From: Patescibacteria group bacterium
Lineage (GTDB): Bacteria; Patescibacteriota; Minisyncoccia; UBA9983
Assembly (NCBI GenBank): GCA_018901555.1
Contig: JAHIER010000067.1
Coordinates: forward strand, 1 to 8,756
DNA length: 8,756 bases
Direction: 5' to 3'
The notes beneath the pieces are model-generated. The model was not told the origin of the DNA and ran no database searches. It saw nothing but the letters and a program-made list of their open reading frames with translations. Positions 4,944 to 8,756 of the stretch are shown in pieces. Positions within the stretch are counted from its first letter, which is position 1. Every line of letters starts with the position of its first letter. Position numbers and translations under genes: made by a program.

Positions 4944-5035
4944 TAAATTACTTAGTTTATTATTTAATTTCGCATCAGTTCGAAACCAAAAAATGAATAT
5001 AAATATCGCGGGAGCGGACAAAATGCTCAAAATTT

Positions 5036-6565
5036 ATGAATTTAACCAAAGTCGTTCTTTTGGCTGCTTTTTCTGGCTTAGGTGGAATAATCATTGGCTA
5101 TTTTCTTCACCAATTGGTAACCCTTCGCTTAAAAAGCTCAGCCGAACTAAAAATAAAACAACTTCTTTTAGATGCTAAGACAAAAGCTCAACATGCGGTA
5201 GAGGAAGCAACTAAAAAAGCTGAAACAATTCTTGAAGAAGCTAAGCGGGAAGAAAAGGCCGCGCTTGTTCAAGTACGCAAACTTGAAGAAAAAGTTCTTC
5301 AAAAAGAAGAAAATATAGAAAAAAGAAGAGAGAATTTAGAAAAAGAAACCTATCAAATAAAAGAAAAAATAGAAATTTTAAGAGTTAAAAAAGAAGAATT
5401 AGAAGTTGTTGAAGAGCAAAAACGAAAAGAACTAGAAAAAATAGCTTCTCTTTCGGAAATAGAAGCCAAAGAAGAACTTTTCAAATCCCTGGAGAAAAAA
5501 TATGAACAAGATATTCTTGGCCACATTCAAAAATTAGAAATGATCGGCCGCGAAGAATTAGAAAAAAGAGGTAAAGATATTTTAGTCTCTGTTATTCAAC
5601 GGCTGGCTTCCTCAACTGCCTCTGAAGTTACCACTAGTAGTGTTTCTTTGCCTTCCGATGATATTAAGGGGAAAATAATTGGCAAAGAAGGAAGAAATAT
5701 TAGAGCTTTAGAACAAGCAACCGGTGTTGAAATTATTGTTGATGATACGCCGGGTTCTATTGTTGTTTCTTCTTTTGATCCAGTGCGCAGGCAAATTGCT
5801 AAAATTGCAATAGAAAATTTAATTTTAGATGGAAGAATTCAGCCAGCGCGAATAGAAGAAACAGTAGAAAAAGCAAAAGGAGAAGTTGAAAAATTAATTA
5901 AACAAAAAGGAGAAACAGCTGCCTATGAAACTGGCGTGATTGATCTTGATCCACGGCTCCTCACTGTTTTGGGCCGTCTTTATTTTAGAACCAGTTATGG
6001 TCAAAATGTTCTTCAGCATTCCATAGAAATGGCTCACATTGCTGGCATGTTAGCTGCGGAATTGGGAGTTGATATTAATGTGTCTAAAAAAGCAGCTTTA
6101 CTTCATGATATTGGCAAAGCCATGGATCATGAAATTCAAGGAACTCATGTTGATATTGGCCGAAGAATCCTCCAAAAATTTAATATGGACGAGGCGGTTA
6201 TAAAAGCCATGCAGTCGCATCATGAAGAATATCCATACGAGACCGTAGAATCAGTTATTGTTCAGGTAGCAGACGCTATTTCCGGGGCTCGACCAGGAGC
6301 GCGCAGAGATACTTTGGAAAATTATCTTAAAAGACTTGAAGATCTTGAAAAAATTGCTGGATCTTTTGAGGGGGTTGAAAAAACCTATGCTATTCAAGCC
6401 GGAAGAGAGATAAGAATTTTTGTTACTCCGGATAAAATATCTGATTTAGAGGCCAAAAAACTCGCTCGAGAAATTGCTGATCGTATTGAAAGTGAATTAA
6501 AATACCCAGGAGAAATAAAAGTTAATGTTATTAGAGAATCTAGGATTATTGAGTATGCCAGATAG
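5036..6565 (+). CDS. rny: Ribonuclease Y
   Basis: Membrane-anchored endoribonuclease that starts mRNA decay in bacteria without RNase E. Domains in order: an N-terminal membrane helix (about 5-26); a long Lys/Glu coiled coil (about 33-185); a KH RNA-binding domain with 'GKIIGKEGRNIRALE' (212-226); an HD phosphohydrolase domain with His328, the His357-Asp358 pair in 'LLHDIGK', 'SHHEE' (394-398) and Asp413; and the C-terminal domain ending 'VIRESRIIEYAR'. All key residues are present, and 509 residues is normal. The start at 5036 places the membrane helix at residue 5 as usual. No Shine-Dalgarno site is well placed: GGGAG (5010-5014) is too far for this ATG. It is transcribed toward HU, which has its own promoter. 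Confidence 0.96.
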   Translation: MNLTKVVLLAAFSGLGGIIIGYFLHQLVTLRLKSSAELKIKQLLLDAKTKAQHAVEEATKKAETILEEAKREEKAALVQVRKLEEKVLQKEENIEKRRENLEKETYQIKEKIEILRVKKEELEVVEEQKRKELEKIASLSEIEAKEELFKSLEKKYEQDILGHIQKLEMIGREELEKRGKDILVSVIQRLASSTASEVTTSSVSLPSDDIKGKIIGKEGRNIRALEQATGVEIIVDDTPGSIVVSSFDPVRRQIAKIAIENLILDGRIQPARIEETVEKAKGEVEKLIKQKGETAAYETGVIDLDPRLLTVLGRLYFRTSYGQNVLQHSIEMAHIAGMLAAELGVDINVSKKAALLHDIGKAMDHEIQGTHVDIGRRILQKFNMDEAVIKAMQSHHEEYPYETVESVIVQVADAISGARPGARRDTLENYLKRLEDLEKIAGSFEGVEKTYAIQAGREIRIFVTPDKISDLEAKKLAREIADRIESELKYPGEIKVNVIRESRIIEYAR

Positions 6566-6591
6566 GCTTGAAATTACTGGGGATATCTAGT

Positions 6592-6620
6592 TTGCCTTGA
6601 AAAAATCCTTATTATATAAT
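6592..6620 (+). promoter_or_regulatory. HU promoter
   Basis: TTGCCT (6592-6597), a 17-bp spacer and a perfect TATAAT (6615-6620). The predicted start near 6627 leaves a leader of about 50 nt before the ATG at 6677, AT-rich and without a clear Shine-Dalgarno site. It sits in the rny-HU gap, where no terminator for rny is visible. Confidence 0.6.
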
Positions 6621-6676
6621 ACTACTATAAAGGCACGGGTCGAAAAAACATTATAAAATAAGATATATTTATATAT

Positions 6677-6949
6677 ATGAACAAAAGTGGATTAGCAGAT
6701 GTTGTTAATGGCGTCATTGGTGGCACCAAAGCAGGATCTGAAAAAGTTGTTGATAGTATAGTTGAAGCCATTGTCGGTTCTCTTAAAAAAGGAGAAGAAG
6801 TTTCTATTGCTGGATTTGGAATCTTTACAGTCAAGCAAAGAAAAGCTCGTCAGGCTCGCAACCCAAAGACTGGCGCTGCAGTAAATGTGCCGGCAACAAT
6901 AGTGCCAAAATTCAGAGCAGCCAAGGCTTTAAAAGAGGCTGTTAAATAA
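6677..6949 (+). CDS. HU-family DNA-binding protein
   Basis: A small histone-like protein that bends and compacts DNA as a dimer. The 90-residue length is standard. The N-terminal helices ('KSGLADVVNGVIGGTKAGSE', 3-22) are followed by 'VSIAGFGIFTVKQRKARQ' (42-59), the DNA-intercalating arm with 'ARNPKTGAAVNVPA' (60-73) and the closing 'PKFRAAKALKEAV' (77-89), all canonical, with the arm Pro (residue 72) in place. IHF is less likely because the sequence follows HU consensus throughout. It has its own promoter and is followed by a strong terminator shared with the convergent TspO gene. Confidence 0.95.
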   Translation: MNKSGLADVVNGVIGGTKAGSEKVVDSIVEAIVGSLKKGEEVSIAGFGIFTVKQRKARQARNPKTGAAVNVPATIVPKFRAAKALKEAVK

Positions 6950-6955
6950 TAGGTT

Positions 6956-6967
6956 TCTCTCGAGAGA
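6956..6967. repeat. 12-bp perfect palindrome after HU
   Basis: TCTCTCGAGAGA, self-complementary over its full length, six bases after the HU stop codon and nine bases before the terminator stem. It may be a short extra hairpin or a protein-binding site; its role is unknown. Confidence 0.5.
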
Positions 6968-6976
6968 GATCTTCTA

Positions 6977-7013
6977 ATGAAAAACGCCCCGATATTATCA
7001 GGGTGTTTTTCAT
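6977..7013. terminator. Bidirectional terminator between HU and tspO
   Basis: The arms ATGAAAAACGCCC (6977-6989) and GGGTGTTTTTCAT (7001-7013) pair over 13 bp with one G-T, around an 11-nt loop. The GC core and flanking A and T runs make it work in both directions, which suits the convergent HU and TspO genes. Confidence 0.85.
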
Positions 7014-7033
7014 TTATTATTTAAAGAAAATTG

Positions 7034-7600
7034 TTATTTCCAGAGCGTCATCGTATTCAGTAAAATTATCAGATCATTACCAGCCGGAGTTTGTGTTATT
7101 GATGTTTCGGTTTTTGATAAATTATTTAATTGCCAAAAAGAATAATTAAGCACGCCCGCAAAACTAACCCAGAGAATGTAAGGAATTAAAAGCAGGCCAG
7201 CTGGTTTGGAAATTTTACAAAAAAGAATAATAGTTATTAAAATAAAAACCCAGAGAACTATTATTTCTATAAAAGCGTAAAAAGGATTTTGTAATTTGAA
7301 AAATAAAAATGACCAAAGAATATTTAAAACAAGATGAATATCAAAAATAATAAGAGCGGTTTTAGAGTTTTTATTTTCTGGCCATTTAATCCAAACAAGA
7401 TAAGCAGCTATGCCCATGAGAAAAAAGAGTGTTATCCAAACCGGACCAAAAATCCAATTAGGCGGAGCAAAAAAGGGCCTTTGCAAAGTGGCATACCAAG
7501 TATTAATAGCCGGCGCCGTAAAAAGAGAACCAATCACCCCAGCCATTTGGCAGACAACAATAGAAATTATAAATTTTAAAGGTTTTGATTTTATGTGCAT
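7034..7600 (-). CDS. tspO: TspO/MBR-family membrane protein
   Basis: A five-helix membrane protein of the TspO family, whose members bind tetrapyrroles or cholesterol and have been linked to porphyrin handling and stress responses. Family hallmarks: 'WYATLQRPFFAPPNWIFGPVW' split over 35-55 (Trp35, the Pro-Pro pair 46-47, Phe51-Gly52-Pro53-Val54-Trp55), 'LNILWSFLFF' (92-101) and 'PYILWVSFAGVLNYSFWQLN' (140-159). Helices lie at about 8-30, 50-72, 82-102, 106-129 and 134-157. The 188-residue chain exceeds the usual 155-165 because of a tail at 161-188 with no motif. No Shine-Dalgarno site precedes the ATG. It lies 43 bp after the upstream 110-residue gene and may share its transcript. Confidence 0.9.
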   Translation of the reverse strand: MHIKSKPLKFIISIVVCQMAGVIGSLFTAPAINTWYATLQRPFFAPPNWIFGPVWITLFFLMGIAAYLVWIKWPENKNSKTALIIFDIHLVLNILWSFLFFKLQNPFYAFIEIIVLWVFILITIILFCKISKPAGLLLIPYILWVSFAGVLNYSFWQLNNLSKTETSITQTPAGNDLIILLNTMTLWK

Positions 7601-7643
7601 TTTAGGGGAATAGGTTAGAACCTGTTTTATATAAAATGTGAGG

Positions 7644-7976
7644 CTAAGGAGTTAGTTTCCATTCTCCATTTATGTACTTAGCCACTGAATGCCCACCAAC
7701 TGGAAAGCCTTCTTGGTCAAAAAAAGTAATGTGAATAGCGGTAGCCGAAGCCCGCCCTTCTGGGTATTGTCCCGCTCTCATGTATGAGTATTCTGTGTCT
7801 CCAGCTTCTCCAGGAATTTTAATATCCCATAGGTAAAGACCACGTTCATCTTCAAGTTTCCGTATTTCCTCGTACTTCTCTTCTCCGATTAATTGTTCAA
7901 AAGCTGATTGTACTTCCTTTGAAGTAGGAACAAACTCTGGCCCTACTTCAAAAGTGTTTGGTGGTTTTTCATGCAT
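7644..7976 (-). CDS. Unrecognised 110-residue protein
   Basis: I do not recognise this family. The protein has no signal peptide or membrane helix. Residues 18-45 form a charged helix ('SKEVQSAFEQLIG', then EEKYEEIRK). The second half looks like alternating strands: 'GLYLWDIKI' (46-54), 'TEYSYMRAG' (61-69), 'SATAIHITFFDQEGFPVGG' (77-95) and 'SVAKYINGEWKLTP' (97-110). The N-terminal helix with a C-terminal sheet and the ending 'YINGEWK' recall small conserved soluble proteins, but no function follows. The start at 7976 is supported by a -10-like hexamer six nucleotides upstream; there is no Shine-Dalgarno site. It may be cotranscribed with the TspO gene. Confidence 0.75.
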   Translation of the reverse strand: MHEKPPNTFEVGPEFVPTSKEVQSAFEQLIGEEKYEEIRKLEDERGLYLWDIKIPGEAGDTEYSYMRAGQYPEGRASATAIHITFFDQEGFPVGGHSVAKYINGEWKLTP

Positions 7977-7982
7977 CTTTAA

Positions 7983-8010
7983 ATAATATCACAGACTTTT
8001 TTTTAAGCAA
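7983..8010 (-). promoter_or_regulatory. Candidate promoter of the 110-residue protein
   Basis: On the minus strand, TATTAT (7988-7983), five of six to consensus, lies six nucleotides before the ATG. A weak TTGCTT -35 lies 16 bp upstream, with a run of eight A in the spacer. It fits the leaderless pattern of other genes in the window. Confidence 0.4.
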
Positions 8011-8087
8011 TAAATAAAGTTATGGGAAATGTTGGAATCCGCAGAAACCATGATTTATAAACGGCAAGAGCTCTAAAATTTGTATTC

Positions 8088-8161
8088 TGGTGCGGGATGG
8101 GAGAATCGAACTCCCAACCTCAGTTTGGAAAACTGATATTTTGCCATTAAACTAATCCCGC
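8088..8161 (-). tRNA. tRNA-Gly (anticodon TCC)
   Basis: A 74-nt cloverleaf on the minus strand with CCA encoded. The acceptor stem GCGGGAT pairs perfectly with ATCCCGC, with discriminator A. The D arm GTTT/AAAT holds the loop AATGGCA. The anticodon stem TCAGT/ACTGA encloses loop TTTCCAA with anticodon TCC (reads GGA and GGG). A 4-nt variable loop is followed by T stem GGGAG/CTCCC with loop TTCGATT. All elements are canonical and there is no intron. Confidence 0.96.
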
Positions 8162-8195
8162 AGTGAGTTTATCCTATCAAAAAATCGTTTAAACG

Positions 8196-8225
8196 CAAAC
8201 CCCCCACCGAATGGTGGGGGGTTTG
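8196..8225. terminator. Strong 13-bp terminator stem
   Basis: CAAACCCCCCACC (8196-8208) and GGTGGGGGGTTTG (8213-8225) pair perfectly around the loop GAAT. A TTTT follows on the plus strand; on the minus strand the T-run is short and mostly inside the stem. It probably ends the 42-codon gene (stop at 8238) ahead of tRNA-Gly. A 10-bp palindrome, CGTTTAAACG, abuts it at 8186-8195. Confidence 0.75.
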
Positions 8226-8237
8226 TTTTGGTGAAAA

Positions 8238-8366
8238 CTAAGCGTTTTCAGCAGGAGCTTCTTCAGCAGGTTTTTCTTCTGCGTCCCCTTCGGTTGTTTC
8301 TGCGCCTTCTGCAGGAGCCTTGTGCTCTTCGCATGTGTCACAGTTTAAAAGTTTTTCGTAATCCAT
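8238..8366 (-). CDS. 42-residue CxxC protein with acidic Ala/Glu tail
   Basis: The frame starts at the ATG at 8366 and ends in TAG at 8240-8238. The first 16 residues contain CDTC (Cys9, Cys12) with His15 close by, a possible half-site for zinc or a thiol pair. The rest (17-42) is low-complexity Ala, Glu, Pro and Lys, acidic and probably disordered. I do not recognise a family. Reality is supported by its enclosure: a near-consensus promoter about 50 bp upstream and a 13-bp terminator stem 13 bp past the stop, making a single-gene unit. It lacks a clear Shine-Dalgarno site, and the short length leaves some doubt. Confidence 0.6.
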   Translation of the reverse strand: MDYEKLLNCDTCEEHKAPAEGAETTEGDAEEKPAEEAPAENA

Positions 8367-8400
8367 TTTAACAAAAAAATCTTAACTGACAATAAAAAAC

Positions 8401-8414
8401 GACCTTTTCAGGTT
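8401..8414 (-). other. Small GNRA-type hairpin in the 5' leader
   Basis: In the minus-strand leader of the 42-codon gene, ACCT-GAAA-AGGT (8413-8402) forms a 4-bp stem with a GAAA tetraloop, followed shortly by six T. It is too short for a confident terminator but could stabilise or attenuate the transcript. Confidence 0.25.
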
Positions 8415-8421
8415 ATTTATT

Positions 8422-8449
8422 AGTATATACTTTTTAATTAAAATGTCAA
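8422..8449 (-). promoter_or_regulatory. Promoter of the 42-codon gene
   Basis: On the minus strand, a perfect TTGACA (8449-8444) is followed after 16 bp by TATACT (8427-8422), five of six to consensus. The predicted start is near 8415, about 50 nt before the ATG at 8366. It is one of the best promoters in the window. Confidence 0.65.
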
Positions 8450-8511
8450 GAGATTATCTGATAACCTCATTGCCAAAGATTAAAACCAGCGGGAATTTTG
8501 GCTTAAATTTT

Positions 8512-8756
8512 TTATTTTTTTTCACTTTTATTTTCTGCTTGAGTTTCTTGTTGCTCTAATTTTTTATCTTCTTTTTGGGCTGTTTCAATGGCCACCTTCT
8601 TTTTTAAATAAAGATTCATTAAAGAAAAAACAAGCATGCTGGCAAAAATTATTCCCAGAATATTTATAATCAAAAGCATAAAAGAACCGCTCACAATACT
8701 CCAATCCAGCTTAGCGATGCCGATGCCAATAGCGGCAATTGGTGGAATTAAAGCAA
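8512..8756 (-). CDS. DUF389-like membrane protein, C-terminal part
   Basis: The frame is open to the window edge, so the N-terminus lies outside; the GTG at 8694 is an internal codon, not the start. The 80 visible residues begin 'ALIPPIAAIGIGIAKLDWS' and continue into a membrane helix with 'LLIINILGIIFASMLVF'. The PP-hydrophobic-GIG helix, a short WS-containing turn and a final helix with conserved Asn match my memory of the end of DUF389 (TIGR00341-type) membrane proteins, whose function is not established. The last 32 residues are a Lys/Glu/Gln-rich cytoplasmic tail. The stop is TAA at 8514-8512. An AT-rich gap (8450-8511) separates it from the promoter of the next gene, with no clear terminator in its own direction. 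Confidence 0.65.
   Translation of the reverse strand, partial: ALIPPIAAIGIGIAKLDWSIVSGSFMLLIINILGIIFASMLVFSLMNLYLKKKVAIETAQKEDKKLEQQETQAENKSEKK

Noticed and set aside
4873..5178. Plus-strand 101-codon frame starting beside palindrome copy 3 and running into rny
   Set aside because: It begins in the palindrome and overlaps the start of rny in another frame. GGGAG at 5010-5014 suits an internal ATG at 5023, but the peptide has no recognisable pattern and rny is unmistakable.
6625..6834. Minus-strand frame opposite HU
   Set aside because: It is fully antisense to a canonical HU gene and has no start signal.
7334..7613. Two plus-strand frames opposite the TspO gene
   Set aside because: They are shadows of a clear membrane protein; neither has a ribosome binding site or domain pattern.
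7625..7636. Perfect palindrome TTTTATATAAAA upstream of the TspO gene
   Set aside because: An A/T-only palindrome is likely by chance at this base composition. It could include a -10 for TspO, but no matching -35 was found.
8472..8502. Plus-strand terminator GCCAAA/TTTGGC followed by T-runs
   Set aside because: The stem is only 6 bp with a 19-nt loop, there is no plus-strand gene before it, and T-runs are common by chance in this AT-rich gap.
8512..8694. A 60-codon protein starting with GTG at 8694
   Set aside because: The frame stays open to the window edge with sequence resembling a DUF389 C-terminus, so GTG 8694 is an internal codon of a longer protein.

Overview
The window looks like a piece of a Candidate Phyla Radiation (Patescibacteria, probably Parcubacteria-like) genome. 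This is inferred from the strong AT bias, short gaps, small or trimmed versions of housekeeping proteins, a Y1/HUH (REP-associated) transposase of the type common in those genomes, a RelE-type toxin-antitoxin pair, and start codons that mostly lack Shine-Dalgarno sites. No rRNA or other taxonomic marker is present, so the assignment is tentative.

Layout. (1) 1-332, minus strand: an atypical, locally GC-richer stretch with a 57-codon Lys/Arg-rich CxxC protein behind a textbook ribosome binding site, a terminator-like hairpin, a 19-codon mini-ORF with its own ribosome binding site, and the first ten codons of another CxxC protein cut by the window edge. (2) 333-459: divergent promoter region with an inverted repeat carrying both -35 elements. 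(3) 460-926, plus: antitoxin and RelE-like toxin. (4) 932-2529, plus: trigger factor without its PPIase domain, overlapping clpP. (5) 2539-4122, minus: cofactor-independent phosphoglycerate mutase, convergent with clpP. (6) 4152-4906: a Y1 transposase gene with three copies of one perfect 23-bp palindrome, one upstream, one downstream and one inside the coding sequence. (7) 5036-6949, plus: RNase Y, then HU with its own promoter and a strong terminator. (8) 7034-7976, minus: TspO-like membrane protein and an unrecognised 110-residue protein. (9) 8088-8161, minus: tRNA-Gly(TCC). (10) 8196-8427, minus: a 42-residue CxxC protein with its own promoter and a 13-bp terminator stem. (11) 8512-8756, minus: C-terminal end of a DUF389-like membrane protein running off the window.

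How it fits together. Most of the content is core housekeeping: nascent-chain folding and proteolysis (tig-clpP), glycolysis (gpmI), mRNA decay (rny), chromosome packing (HU) and decoding (tRNA-Gly). Two accessory modules are set among them: the toxin-antitoxin pair and the palindrome/transposase element. The most interesting feature is the second. Each palindrome arm ends in TTGACA, so every copy carries a consensus -35 hexamer facing outward on each side. Plausible -10 hexamers lie 17-18 bp away in front of both gpmI and the transposase. Several genes in the window (antitoxin, tig, gpmI, transposase, the 110-residue protein) have a -10-like hexamer only 6-8 nt before the ATG and no Shine-Dalgarno site, which suggests leaderless transcripts. 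The left-end minus-strand genes instead carry strong Shine-Dalgarno sites.
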